Below are positions 44,958 through 53,448 of a stretch of 64,000 nt of DNA, in pieces. The number at the start of each line of letters is the position of its first letter. Positions within the stretch are counted from its first letter, which is position 1. Made by a program: the position numbers and the translations under genes. Below the pieces are notes generated by a model that searched no databases, was not told where the DNA came from, and was given only the letters and a program-made list of their open reading frames with translations. The DNA is from Formosa undariae (GTDB lineage: Bacteria; Bacteroidota; Bacteroidia; Flavobacteriales; Flavobacteriaceae): assembly GCF_042427615.1 (NCBI RefSeq), contig NZ_JBHMEZ010000011.1, positions 186,001 through 250,000 on the forward strand, read 5' to 3'.

Positions 44958-46310
44958 ATGAAAAAAATAACACTTTTAGGCCTTTTCTTTTTTGGAGGGA
45001 TATCTATTTATGCACAGGATAACAATAAATGGACTATTGAAGAATGCGTAAATTATGCGTTAGAAAATAATATCTCTATTAAGCAATCTGAATTAGATAC
45101 CAAATTGGCAGATATTGATAAGTCGCAAGCGACTATGGCCTTCTTACCGTCATTAAACGCGAATACATCGTATAATATTAATACAGGAGCCAACGTTAAC
45201 CCGGCGACTAACCAATTCGAGAATCAGACGTTTAGATCTGCGAGTGGAGGAGTAAATACTGGTGTTAATTTGTTTTCTGGATTACAAAACTGGAAAGCAT
45301 TACAGCGTTCTAAAATAAATATTATCGCTTCACAGTATCAATTAGATAAGATGAAGGATGATATTTCAATCTTTGTCGCAAATGCTTTTGTTCAAATTTT
45401 GTTCAATAAAGAGCAAATAAAAGTTTTAGAAGCTCAGAATAAAATAACGAAAGAAAATTTAGACCGTACAAACGAACTTGTTGAGGCTGGTGTGTTGCCA
45501 AAAGGAGACATGTTAGAAATAAAGGCGACAGATGCTACGCAAATTCAACAAATTATCGCGGCAGAAAACGATTTGTTTATTTCTAAGATAGGACTGGCTC
45601 AATTATTAAAGATTGAAGATTACAAAACTTTCGATATTGCAGAAGTAGATTATGGTTTGTTTGCAGATACAATTTTAGAAGAAGATGCTTCAACAATTAT
45701 AGCAAAAGCAAAAGAAGAAGTTTACGATGTTAAAGTCGCAGAGTCTAATTTAGAATTGGCGGCAAAAGATTTAGAACTTTCAAAAACGCAATATTATCCT
45801 CAATTAAGTGCTTTTATGGGGTATAGTACACGTTGGTCTAGTACAAATTTAGATTTTATAACTGGTCAAGAAATGCCATTTTTAGATCAATTGTCTACTT
45901 TTGATGGTACTTCTTTCGGATTACAACTTAGTGTGCCTATATTTAATGGCCTATCTGTAAGAAATAATGTAAGACGTAGTCAAGTAAATGTAGAGCGTTC
46001 TGAGTATTTATTAGAACAGGCGAATTTAGATTTAGAGTCGCAAGTCTACCAAGCTTACAACGATGCTAAGAATGCAAAGAAATCTTACGAAGCTGCCAAT
46101 CAAACGGCTGAAGCTAGAAAGTTAGCTTTCGAATATGCACAAGAGCGCTATACTGTTGGATTAACCAATGCTTTCGATTTTAGTCAAGCATCTATTAATT
46201 TCGAAAACGCGCAATCTGATGTCGTAAGAACCAAATACGAATATATTTTTAAAATAAAAGTTTTAGAATTCTATTTCGGAATTCCAATCGATCAAATAAA
46301 TCCTAACTAA
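44958..46310 (+). CDS. TolC family outer-membrane channel
   Basis: A 450-residue exported channel protein (signal peptide 1-19, ending ISIYA). It has the duplicated OEP helix pattern: WTIEECVNYALENNISIKQSELD opens the first half, and repeated helices with LGLAQLLKIEDYKTFDI-like strands and LQLSVPIFNGLSVRNNVRRSQ follow, up to YEYIFKIKVLEFYFG. In the complex it forms the trans-periplasmic exit. It lies between two adaptor genes, 4 bases before the second. Confidence 0.92.
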   Translation: MKKITLLGLFFFGGISIYAQDNNKWTIEECVNYALENNISIKQSELDTKLADIDKSQATMAFLPSLNANTSYNINTGANVNPATNQFENQTFRSASGGVNTGVNLFSGLQNWKALQRSKINIIASQYQLDKMKDDISIFVANAFVQILFNKEQIKVLEAQNKITKENLDRTNELVEAGVLPKGDMLEIKATDATQIQQIIAAENDLFISKIGLAQLLKIEDYKTFDIAEVDYGLFADTILEEDASTIIAKAKEEVYDVKVAESNLELAAKDLELSKTQYYPQLSAFMGYSTRWSSTNLDFITGQEMPFLDQLSTFDGTSFGLQLSVPIFNGLSVRNNVRRSQVNVERSEYLLEQANLDLESQVYQAYNDAKNAKKSYEAANQTAEARKLAFEYAQERYTVGLTNAFDFSQASINFENAQSDVVRTKYEYIFKIKVLEFYFGIPIDQINPN

Positions 46311-46313
46311 GCC

Positions 46314-47573
46314 ATGAACAGGAAAAAGTTAATTCTTATTATTTCAATAGTTGTAGTACTTCTTGCGTTGCTTGTCATCGGGAAAAAAGCAGGTTGGTTT
46401 GGTAAGCAAGCAAATTTTAAGGAAGTTGAAACAAAAGAACTTACCACGTTAGATATTATTGAAACGGTATCTGCGACAGGTAAAATTCAGCCAGAAATAG
46501 AGGTTAAATTGTCTAGTGAGGTCTCTGGAGAGATTATTGCTTTGCCCGTACGTGAAGGACAGGAAATACAAAAAGGGGACTTATTAGTTAAGATAAACCC
46601 AGATATTTATCAGTCTAGTTTAAGCCGTTCGCAAGCGACACTTCAGAATGCGAAATCAGGATTAGACCAAGCACAAGCCTCATTAAAAGAAGCTAAATCA
46701 AGTTACGAGAGAAATAAAACCTTATTCGATAAAGGTATTATTTCTAAAGCAGATTGGGATAAGGCAGTGTCTACTTACGAGGTTGCAGAAGCTTCTAAGG
46801 CATCTGCATATTATAATGTGCAAAGTGCTGGTGCAACAGTAAACGAAGCAAACGATAACTTGAATAGAACCACTATTTTCGCTCCAATGAGTGGAACAAT
46901 TTCTAAATTAGATGCCGAATTAGGTGAACGTGTTGTAGGAACACAGCAAATGGCTGGAACCGAAATTATGCGTGTTGCTAATTTAAATAATATGGAAGTT
47001 GAAGTCGATGTTAATGAAAATGATATCGTAAAAGTTAGCATTGGAGATTCTACTATAGTTGAAGTAGATGCTTATTTAAAGAAAGAATTTAGAGGTATTG
47101 TTACTGAAATTGCAAATTCTGCAGACGAAACATTAACTTCAGATCAGGTTACAAACTTTAAAGTTAAAGTTAGAATTTTGGAAGAATCGTACCAAGATTT
47201 AGTCGCAGGTAAACCGGAATCATATTCACCTTTCCGTCCGGGGATGACTGCAACGGTAGATATTATTACTAAGAAACGTAAAGATATTATAGGTGTGCCT
47301 ATTAGTGCTATTGTAATTAAAAATGATACGGCAGTATCTAATTCTGAAACGCCAAAAGATATACTTTCAACAGAAAAACTTGAATGTGTCTTTATAAAAG
47401 AAGGTGATTTAGCTAAATTACGAGTAGTTAAAACAGGAATACAAGATAATTCGAATATCGAGATTATTTCTGGTTTAGAATCGGGTGATGAAGTGATTAC
47501 AGGACCATACAATATGGTGGCTAAAACACTGAAAAACGGAGATAAAGTAGGTTTAAAAGAACTTGAAAAATAA
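46314..47573 (+). CDS. Periplasmic adaptor (HlyD/MacA-like), second of two
   Basis: A 419-residue membrane fusion protein with an N-terminal helix (5-23). Its lipoyl halves (SGEIIALPVREGQEIQKGDLLVKI and SGTISKLDAELGERVVG) bracket a coiled coil (about 95-165, with YERNKTLFDKGIISKADWD). It is longer than the first adaptor by 34 residues and its membrane-proximal domain differs. Two adaptors in one operon may assemble together or work with the two permeases alternately. It is the last gene of the exporter run, with tsaB 19 bases downstream. Confidence 0.91.
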   Translation: MNRKKLILIISIVVVLLALLVIGKKAGWFGKQANFKEVETKELTTLDIIETVSATGKIQPEIEVKLSSEVSGEIIALPVREGQEIQKGDLLVKINPDIYQSSLSRSQATLQNAKSGLDQAQASLKEAKSSYERNKTLFDKGIISKADWDKAVSTYEVAEASKASAYYNVQSAGATVNEANDNLNRTTIFAPMSGTISKLDAELGERVVGTQQMAGTEIMRVANLNNMEVEVDVNENDIVKVSIGDSTIVEVDAYLKKEFRGIVTEIANSADETLTSDQVTNFKVKVRILEESYQDLVAGKPESYSPFRPGMTATVDIITKKRKDIIGVPISAIVIKNDTAVSNSETPKDILSTEKLECVFIKEGDLAKLRVVKTGIQDNSNIEIISGLESGDEVITGPYNMVAKTLKNGDKVGLKELEK

Positions 47574-47592
47574 TTAAAATAAAACACATACT

Positions 47593-48267
47593 GTGGCATT
47601 ATTATTAAATATAGAAACAGCAACAACGAACTGTTCGGTCTCACTATCTAAAGATGGTGAGACTTTTGCTTTAAAAGAAGATAACGATAAAGGCTATTCT
47701 CATGCAGAACGGCTACATGTTTACATTAAAGCATTGTTCGAAGAAAATAATATAGAAAGCTCACAAATAGATGCTGTAGCCATTAGTAAGGGACCAGGGT
47801 CTTATACCGGTTTGCGTATAGGCGTTTCTGCCGCAAAAGGGCTTTGCTTTGCGTTAGACAAACCTTTAATCTCTATATCGACATTAGAGGCTTTGGCTCA
47901 CCAAGTCAAAACAGTTGAAGGAGTTATTGTGCCCATGTTAGATGCACGTCGTATGGAAGTTTATGCTTCTGTTTTTGATTCTAATTATAACGAAATCCGT
48001 GAAATTAAAGCAGAGGTATTAGATGCAGATTCTTACGCTTCTTATTTAGAACAAGGTAAAGTGTATTTTGTAGGTAATGGTGTCGAGAAGACTAAAACCA
48101 TTATTAATCACCCGAATGCAGTATTTGTGGATGATAAACTACCTTCTGCAAGAGAAATGGGAGCTTTGGCAGATGTAAAGCATAAAAAAAGCGACACCGA
48201 AGATGTCGCTTATTTTGAACCTTATTATTTAAAAGATTTTGTGGCGTTAAAGCCAAAAGCTAAATAA
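47593..48267 (+). CDS. tsaB: tRNA threonylcarbamoyladenosine synthesis protein TsaB (GTG start)
   Basis: A 224-residue inactive ASKHA paralogue that partners TsaD and TsaE in forming t6A37 in tRNAs. The start is GTG at 47593 (MALLLNIETATTNCSVSL), and KGPGSYTGLRIGVSAAKGL is the hallmark. The C-terminal EDVAYFEPYYLKDFVALKPK is also typical. Its stop codon abuts that of the convergent mscS gene with no gap, and the 3' end contains a hairpin that would act as the mscS terminator. Confidence 0.95.
   Translation: MALLLNIETATTNCSVSLSKDGETFALKEDNDKGYSHAERLHVYIKALFEENNIESSQIDAVAISKGPGSYTGLRIGVSAAKGLCFALDKPLISISTLEALAHQVKTVEGVIVPMLDARRMEVYASVFDSNYNEIREIKAEVLDADSYASYLEQGKVYFVGNGVEKTKTIINHPNAVFVDDKLPSAREMGALADVKHKKSDTEDVAYFEPYYLKDFVALKPKAK
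48184..48212 (-). terminator. Reverse-strand terminator of mscS inside tsaB
   Basis: On the reverse strand AAGCGACA (48211-48204) pairs with TGTCGCTT (48196-48189) around a seven-base loop and is followed by seven T (48190-48184). It lies inside the last 28 codons of tsaB, past the mscS stop. Confidence 0.8.
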
Positions 48268-49086
48268 TTAACCTTGTTTTTGTATTTCAACAGAATGTGG
48301 GTAAGGAATTTCGATTCCTGCCGCATCAAGTTGTAATTTAATAGCTTCTGTATTTTCAAAATGAACATCCCAGTAATCTGAGTTTTTAACCCAACCTCTA
48401 ACTGCGAAGTTTACAGAACTGTCTGCTAATTCTGTAACAGCTACCATTGGTGCAGGATCTTTTAAAACTTTAGGATTAGATGTTAACACATTCATTAAAA
48501 CTTCCTTAGTTTTCTTAATATCATCATCGTAACTCACACCAACAATCATGTCTAAACGAATTAATTCGTTAGCACTATAATTTGTAATATTACTATTAGA
48601 TAATGGTCCGTTAGGAACTATAACCTTACGGTTTTGAGGTGTTGCCAATTCGGTAGTAAATATTTTAATTTCTTTTACAGTCCCTGATTCTCCACTTCCT
48701 GTGATGTAATCTCCAACTTTAAAAGGTTTGAATAATAAAATTAATACGCCTCCAGCAAAGTTAGCAAGCGAACCTTGTAAAGCTAAACCAATGGCTAAAC
48801 CTGCAGCTCCAATAATTGCAGCAAATGAAGTTGTTGGTATACCTAATACACCTAGAAGTGTAATAACTAATAATATTCTTAAACCCCAGCTAACAAGATT
48901 TAACAAGAATTTTTTAAGGCTCTCGTCATAATCACTTTTAGCCATTAAATTTCTCGAAGTTTTAAGAATCGTTTTAATTACCCAAGAACCTATGATCCAA
49001 AAAACAATTGCTCCAATAACCTTTAAACCATAAGTGGTTCCTAAAGTTATTAACTTCTCTGTCCAGTATTCTAAATTTGTTTCCAT
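48268..49086 (-). CDS. Small-conductance mechanosensitive channel (MscS family)
   Basis: A 272-residue channel that opens on membrane tension during hypo-osmotic shock. Three helices (about 20-38, 62-82 and 88-125) precede the soluble domain. The pore helix carries the Gly/Ala pattern GAAGLAIGLALQGSLANFAGG, followed by KPFKVGDYI and the beta-domain (KEIKIFTTELATPQNRKVIVPNG). The stop touches the tsaB stop. A TAAATTTG box on the reverse strand (49118-49111), 25 bases before the ATG, is a likely -7 element. Confidence 0.94.
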   Translation of the reverse strand: METNLEYWTEKLITLGTTYGLKVIGAIVFWIIGSWVIKTILKTSRNLMAKSDYDESLKKFLLNLVSWGLRILLVITLLGVLGIPTTSFAAIIGAAGLAIGLALQGSLANFAGGVLILLFKPFKVGDYITGSGESGTVKEIKIFTTELATPQNRKVIVPNGPLSNSNITNYSANELIRLDMIVGVSYDDDIKKTKEVLMNVLTSNPKVLKDPAPMVAVTELADSSVNFAVRGWVKNSDYWDVHFENTEAIKLQLDAAGIEIPYPHSVEIQKQG

Positions 49087-49110
49087 ATATATTACTTAAT
49101 TTTTAGATTA

Positions 49111-49118
49111 CAAATTTA
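49111..49118 (-). promoter_or_regulatory. Candidate -7 box of mscS
   Basis: TAAATTTG on the reverse strand matches TAnnTTTG, 25 bases before the start codon. A -33 TTTG was not found at proper spacing. Confidence 0.4.
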
Positions 49119-49181
49119 AAAAAACTGATTAAAACCTGCGTTTATTCTAGATGAAAGAATTGATAAATAGGATATCGAAGG

Positions 49182-49221
49182 AAAAAGCACACAGATTTTA
49201 AAAAATTTGTGTGCTTTTTTT
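49182..49221 (-). terminator. Terminator after the nifU-type gene, possibly bidirectional
   Basis: AGCACACA (49186-49193) pairs with TGTGTGCT (49208-49215), flanked by A and T runs on both sides. It lies downstream of the reverse-strand nifU-type gene and upstream of mscS. The longer T-run is on the forward strand. Confidence 0.78.
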
Positions 49222-49326
49222 GATATAATTATAGAATATTGTCAACTTTAAATCTGAGTACAAAAATAATTTTAAACTCAAAAACCTCAATTTTCTAATA
49301 GAAGTATTTATGCTTATTATAGAGTT

Positions 49327-50229
49327 CTACCCGTTTACCGCTTCAACGATTTCTACTTTGTCTTTAAGCATTTCTTTAAGCATGTTTTCGATACCATTTT
49401 TTAATGTGAATGTCGACGATGGACAACCGCTACAAGCACCTTGAAGAATTACTTTTACCGTTTTCGTATCTGCGTCGTAAGATTGAAATTGAATATTTCC
49501 ACCATCGCTAGCTACTGCGGGTTTAACGTATTCTTCCAAAATATTTATTATTTCTTTCGAAATATCATCTAAAGCTTCGAAAGATTGGTCGATTTGTGGT
49601 GTTGTTTTACCAAGTGTTTCTGGAGCTTCAGGAAGTACTACATCTTTACCTTGTTCTATAAAACCACGTATTAATTCACGTAATTCTACGGTAATATCTT
49701 GCCATTCTGCAACATCATATTTTGTAATAGACACGTAGTTTTCATCAATAAAAACACTTTTTACAAACGGGAAGTGAAATAATTCTGATGCTAATGGCGA
49801 TAGTTTAGCTTCATCAATAGATGTAAATTCAAACATGGCCGTTACCAATTTTTTATTCGCCACAAATTTCTGAACAGCAGGATTAGGTGTGCTTTCTGCA
49901 TATACTGTAACCGCAGTTTTCTTTGGAGCGCTATCGTCTAGTACCACAACACCGTCGTTATTTAAATACTCCTCAATTTGTTTTGAAACGTCTTCCTGAA
50001 CATCTTTCCATTCTACGATATTGAATCGTTCTACAGCTATAAAATTAGCAGAGATGTACACTTTTTTTACAAAAGGTAAATAGAATAATTGTTGAGCTAG
50101 GGGCGAATTTTTAGCTTCATCTATATTTTGAAATTCATAACTTTGGTATTTAGTGATGAATTGATTTAATTCAAATTTTATAATTGCTGGATTGGTAGTT
50201 TCCTGAACGGAAACACTAAATGTTTTCAT
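49327..50229 (-). CDS. NifU-type iron-sulfur scaffold with duplicated Nfu N-terminal domain
   Basis: A 300-residue protein. I use the ATG at 50229 (MKTFSVSVQETTNPAIIKF), since the frame from 50268 adds 13 residues that overlap a -7 box and look non-conserved. Two homologous Nfu-N domains (about 1-90 and 100-190) each have a TNPA/TPNPA opening, an F-x-x-IDEAK(N/L)SPLA stretch and a FPFVK/LPFVK strand. The C-terminal NifU domain (about 215-300) has the cluster motif GACSGCPSS. It probably carries 4Fe-4S clusters to target enzymes. Confidence 0.92.
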   Translation of the reverse strand: MKTFSVSVQETTNPAIIKFELNQFITKYQSYEFQNIDEAKNSPLAQQLFYLPFVKKVYISANFIAVERFNIVEWKDVQEDVSKQIEEYLNNDGVVVLDDSAPKKTAVTVYAESTPNPAVQKFVANKKLVTAMFEFTSIDEAKLSPLASELFHFPFVKSVFIDENYVSITKYDVAEWQDITVELRELIRGFIEQGKDVVLPEAPETLGKTTPQIDQSFEALDDISKEIINILEEYVKPAVASDGGNIQFQSYDADTKTVKVILQGACSGCPSSTFTLKNGIENMLKEMLKDKVEIVEAVNG

Positions 50230-50243
50230 TTGACAAATTTTTA

Positions 50244-50251
50244 CAAAATTA
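50244..50251 (-). promoter_or_regulatory. Candidate -7 box of the nifU-type gene
   Basis: TAATTTTG on the reverse strand lies 14 bases before the ATG at 50229 and inside the frame from 50268, supporting the shorter start. The -33 box is unclear. Confidence 0.45.
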
Positions 50252-50372
50252 ATAAAACAAAATTTCAAATGTGTTGTAAAAAGTTTAAATTAAAGCGGAA
50301 TTAATTATTGTGTTATAAAAGAAAGACTAATTTTACAGCATGTTTTTATATGTAAATGTTTATTATGTGCAT

Positions 50373-50388
50373 CAATTACAGGTAATTG
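50373..50388. repeat. Short inverted repeat upstream of the porP/sprF-like gene
   Basis: CAATTAC and GTAATTG are separated by AG, about 120 bases before the next ATG. It could be an operator, or chance in AT-rich DNA. A six-base GCGTTT/AAACGC hairpin (50444-50466) lies further down in the same leader. I see no clear promoter in the 278 bases between the two genes. Confidence 0.35.
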
Positions 50389-50507
50389 GTGTTTGTAATG
50401 TTTTAAACCGTTTATTAATTTATATATTTAAATTAAATAACATGCGTTTTGATGATCTCTAAACGCTGTGTTGCTCCTCATTTACTAATAGCTAATCTCA
50501 TTTCAAT

Positions 50508-51509
50508 ATGAATTTAAGGTTTTATGGCCTAATTCTTACTTTCTTATTTCTCTCTCCCTTTTGTAGGGCTCAAGAAGGTATGCCTATTTACTCCGATTAT
50601 TTAACCGATAATTATTATTTAATTTTTCCATCTATGGCTGGTGTCGCTAGTTGTACCAAACTGCGTTTAACAGCGCGACAACAATGGCTTGGTCAGGATG
50701 AAGCTCCAGCGTTATTAACCGCTAGTCTTAATGGACGAATAGGAGAGACCGCTTCTGCCGTTGGTGGAATTCTATATACCGATAAGAATGGGTATCATTC
50801 TCAAAACGGTGGATATTTAACTTACGCACATCATCTTATGTTTTCTAGAAATGAAATAGATTTAAGTATGTTATCGTTTGGTCTAAGTGCTGGCTTTATT
50901 CAATATAAACTAGACGAATCTTCCTTTTTAGCTGGTGGTTTCGATCCTTTAATTTCCGGAATTCAACAAAGTTCTACAAATTTTAATGTAGATATAGGGA
51001 TGTCTTACCATTTTATAAACTCTTATGCTCATTTTTCGGTAAAGAATCTGTTGAAGAACGATGGAATTAATAATGATATTGAGGTTACTAATAACTTAAG
51101 AAGATATTTGTTCGCAGTAGGAAACGTGTTTGAGACAAAGCACGAAGGCTTAACTTACGAGCCATCTATTTTAGCTCAGTATGCAGAAGGAACAAAAGGA
51201 ACTACTTTAGATTTCAACTTTAAATTGTACAAAGCCTTAGAAGAAGCTAAAATGTATTTTGGTTTATCGTACCGATTGGGTTTAAATAGTACCGAATATC
51301 TTGATGGTTCGGGGACAAGTAAACAAAATCTTATGTATTTAACGCCTTTAATGGGGGTGACTTACAAGCAATTTACGATTGCGTATAATTACAGTTATCA
51401 GGCCAATTCAGTGGTGTTTAACAATGGTGGTTTTCATCAGTTTTCTATAGGTTATAATTTTAATTGTAGAAAGGTAAAATATGAGTGTGATTGTCCATCA
51501 GTTCACTAA
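50508..51509 (+). CDS. PorP/SprF family type IX secretion membrane protein
   Basis: A 333-residue exported barrel protein (signal peptide 1-21, ending SPFCRA). It has the PorP/SprF opening GMPIYSDYLTDNYYLIFPSMAG, then TARQQWLGQDEAPALLTASLNG and HHLMFSRNEIDLSMLSFGLSAGF, and ends FHQFSIGYNFNC before a cysteine-bearing tail. Such proteins pair with secreted T9SS substrates such as SprB. No giant adhesin gene is adjacent, so its partner is elsewhere. The closing KVKYECDCPSVH tail is unusual and may be periplasmic. Confidence 0.87.
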   Translation: MNLRFYGLILTFLFLSPFCRAQEGMPIYSDYLTDNYYLIFPSMAGVASCTKLRLTARQQWLGQDEAPALLTASLNGRIGETASAVGGILYTDKNGYHSQNGGYLTYAHHLMFSRNEIDLSMLSFGLSAGFIQYKLDESSFLAGGFDPLISGIQQSSTNFNVDIGMSYHFINSYAHFSVKNLLKNDGINNDIEVTNNLRRYLFAVGNVFETKHEGLTYEPSILAQYAEGTKGTTLDFNFKLYKALEEAKMYFGLSYRLGLNSTEYLDGSGTSKQNLMYLTPLMGVTYKQFTIAYNYSYQANSVVFNNGGFHQFSIGYNFNCRKVKYECDCPSVH

Positions 51510-51536
51510 CTTTGTGAATATTTAATACATTTCATT

Positions 51537-52055
51537 ATGATTATAAAATCAGTTAGGGGAAATACACCCCAAATTCCCGATGATTGTTTCGTTGCTGAAA
51601 ATGCAACTATTGTTGGAGAAGTAAGCATGGGAAAGAATTGTAGTATTTGGTTTAATGCTGTACTTCGTGGAGATGTTCATTTTATTAAAATGGGCGATAA
51701 AGTAAATGTTCAGGATGGAGCAGTTATTCATGCAACATATCAAAAGTCACCTACCACTATAGGTAATAATGTTTCTATTGGCCATAATGCTTTAGTGCAT
51801 GGTTGTACGATTCACGACAATGTTTTAATTGGAATGGGTAGTATCGTTATGGACGATTGTATTATTGAAAGTAATTCTATTATTGCAGCAGGTGCTGTAG
51901 TTACTAAAAATACCGTTGTGGAGTCAGGTAGTATTTATGCCGGTGTTCCCGCAAAGAAAGTAAAAGATATTAGTGAGGAATTAATTTCTGGTGAAATAAA
52001 CAGGATCGCCGAGAATTATGTGAAATATTCTGGTTGGTTTAAAGACGAAAATTAA
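51537..52055 (+). CDS. Gamma-carbonic anhydrase family protein
   Basis: A 172-residue left-handed beta-helix protein of the hexapeptide-repeat gamma-CA/YrdA type. The likely metal histidines are in ATYQKSPTTIGNNVSIGHNALVHGC and DGAVIHAT. The RGDVHFIKMGDKVNVQDG segment is the family signature. Many members lack shown anhydrase activity and may bind zinc with an unknown substrate. The last four bases, TTAA, are shared with the stop of the convergent murI gene, so the two genes overlap by 4 bases. Confidence 0.92.
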   Translation: MIIKSVRGNTPQIPDDCFVAENATIVGEVSMGKNCSIWFNAVLRGDVHFIKMGDKVNVQDGAVIHATYQKSPTTIGNNVSIGHNALVHGCTIHDNVLIGMGSIVMDDCIIESNSIIAAGAVVTKNTVVESGSIYAGVPAKKVKDISEELISGEINRIAENYVKYSGWFKDEN

Positions 52056-52831
52056 AACTTTAGAAATTCTACCTTGTGTTTTTTATCTAGAAGTAGATGC
52101 ATAACTTCTGTACTTCCATTGGTGTAAAATTGATGGCGTGCAGTTGAAGTTTGCGTGTTTATAATATTTTGCGTTTCTAAAATGGCTTTTGTTTGCCTTG
52201 CGACAGCTTCGCCTGAATCTATTATTTTTACATGATTTGGTAGTATATCTAAAAGTAGAGGAAGTAAGTAGGGGTAATGTGTACACCCTAAAACTAAATA
52301 ATCTATATCGGCATCTATCATAGGTTCCAAGTAGATGGTAAGTAAGGTCCTCATTTCGCTACTTAATGTTTTTCCTGCTTCAATAAGAGGTACTATGCCT
52401 TCTCCGATTTGCTCAATAACCCGAACATCATTTTTATATAAATTCGTCGTGTTATGGAATAACTGACTACTTAGCGTTCCCTTTGTGGCTAATATACCGA
52501 CGGCTTTTGTTTTGCTATTTAAAGAGGCGGGTTTAATAGCTGGTTCTATACCTATAAATGGGACGTTATAAGACGCTCTTAAAGCTGTAATGGCATTTGT
52601 GGTTGCCGTATTGCATGCGACAACAATAAGTTTACAATTTCGACTTAAAAGAAGCTCTGTATTTTTAATAGATAGTCTTAAAATGTCTTCGGCTGATTTA
52701 TTGCCATAAGGCGCATTAGCACTATCTGCCAAATAGATAGTGTTTTCGTTTGGAAGAAGTGCTTCAATTTCTTTGTAAACTGAAGTGCCTCCAACTCCAG
52801 AATCGAATATGCCTATAGGTTGATTACTCAT
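52052..52831 (-). CDS. murI: Glutamate racemase
   Basis: A 259-residue enzyme that makes D-glutamate for peptidoglycan. The two catalytic cysteines are C73 in VVACNTATT and C183 in LGCTHYP, and the opening IGIFDSGVGG (D10, S11) is diagnostic. The length is usual. It follows two ompH genes, but a terminator-like hairpin ends about 13 bases before its ATG, so its expression may rely on read-through. Confidence 0.96.
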   Translation of the reverse strand: MSNQPIGIFDSGVGGTSVYKEIEALLPNENTIYLADSANAPYGNKSAEDILRLSIKNTELLLSRNCKLIVVACNTATTNAITALRASYNVPFIGIEPAIKPASLNSKTKAVGILATKGTLSSQLFHNTTNLYKNDVRVIEQIGEGIVPLIEAGKTLSSEMRTLLTIYLEPMIDADIDYLVLGCTHYPYLLPLLLDILPNHVKIIDSGEAVARQTKAILETQNIINTQTSTARHQFYTNGSTEVMHLLLDKKHKVEFLKF

Positions 52832-52843
52832 AATTTCAAAAAT

Positions 52844-52875
52844 AAAAAAAGCTGCTTTATAAAAGCAGCTTTTTA
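52844..52875 (-). terminator. Hairpin between ompH and murI
   Basis: AGCTGCTTT (52850-52858) pairs with AAAGCAGCT (52862-52870), with A-runs and T-runs on either side. The reverse-strand T-run is seven bases. It ends ompH transcription but lies directly ahead of murI. Confidence 0.82.
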
Positions 52876-52896
52876 AATATTCTTAAAGGTATTAAA

Positions 52897-53406
52897 TTAG
52901 AAACCTAATTCTTTTTTAACATCCGTTAATAAATCTTTTCCATCTGCCATGATTACACCACCACCTTGAGAAGCGTCTAATACATAGTTAAAACCTTGCG
53001 CTCTTGCTACTTTTAAGATTGCAGCTTTAGCTTTTTCTGTAATAGGCTTTAATAAGTCAACTTCTTTTTGTTGCATATCTTTTTGAGCCTGTTGTTGGTA
53101 CTGACGGATATTTTGTTCCATTGTCTGTACTTCTTGAACACGTTTAGCATTTTCTTCCTGAGTTTTTGTAGCAGACTCAGCATCGTATTGCTTTACTTTA
53201 GTATCAAGTTCAGTTGCCATATTTTTAATATCAGCTTCATAGGTTTTTCCTAATTTCTCCATTTGCGCTTGAGCAGATTTCATTTCTGGCATTGAAGAAA
53301 CTAATTCTTGAGTACTTATATGAGCAACTTTACTTTGTGCTTGTACAAAAGATGAAGCCCCAATAAATAAAGCTGTTGCTATTAAAAGTGTTTTAATTTG
53401 TTTCAT
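52897..53406 (-). CDS. OmpH/Skp family periplasmic chaperone
   Basis: A 169-residue exported protein (signal peptide 1-23, ending SSFVQA) of the OmpH/Skp family, which holds unfolded outer-membrane proteins for BamA. The mature part begins KVAHISTQELVSSMPEMKSAQ, has a long helical hairpin (about 45-125) rich in Gln, Lys and Glu, and ends with GFNYVLDASQGGGVIMADGKDLLTDVKKEL. It follows the longer ompH gene by 42 bases. BamA is upstream. Confidence 0.92.
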   Translation of the reverse strand: MKQIKTLLIATALFIGASSFVQAQSKVAHISTQELVSSMPEMKSAQAQMEKLGKTYEADIKNMATELDTKVKQYDAESATKTQEENAKRVQEVQTMEQNIRQYQQQAQKDMQQKEVDLLKPITEKAKAAILKVARAQGFNYVLDASQGGGVIMADGKDLLTDVKKELGF

Positions 53407-53448
53407 TTTTAAAGTATTAATTGTGTTATAAATTGTTAATTATTATTC

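Noticed and set aside
47144..47644. 166-residue reverse frame across the second adaptor and tsaB
   Set aside because: It overlaps two convincing forward genes including the tsaB start, and codes for a low-complexity Ser/Ile-rich shadow.
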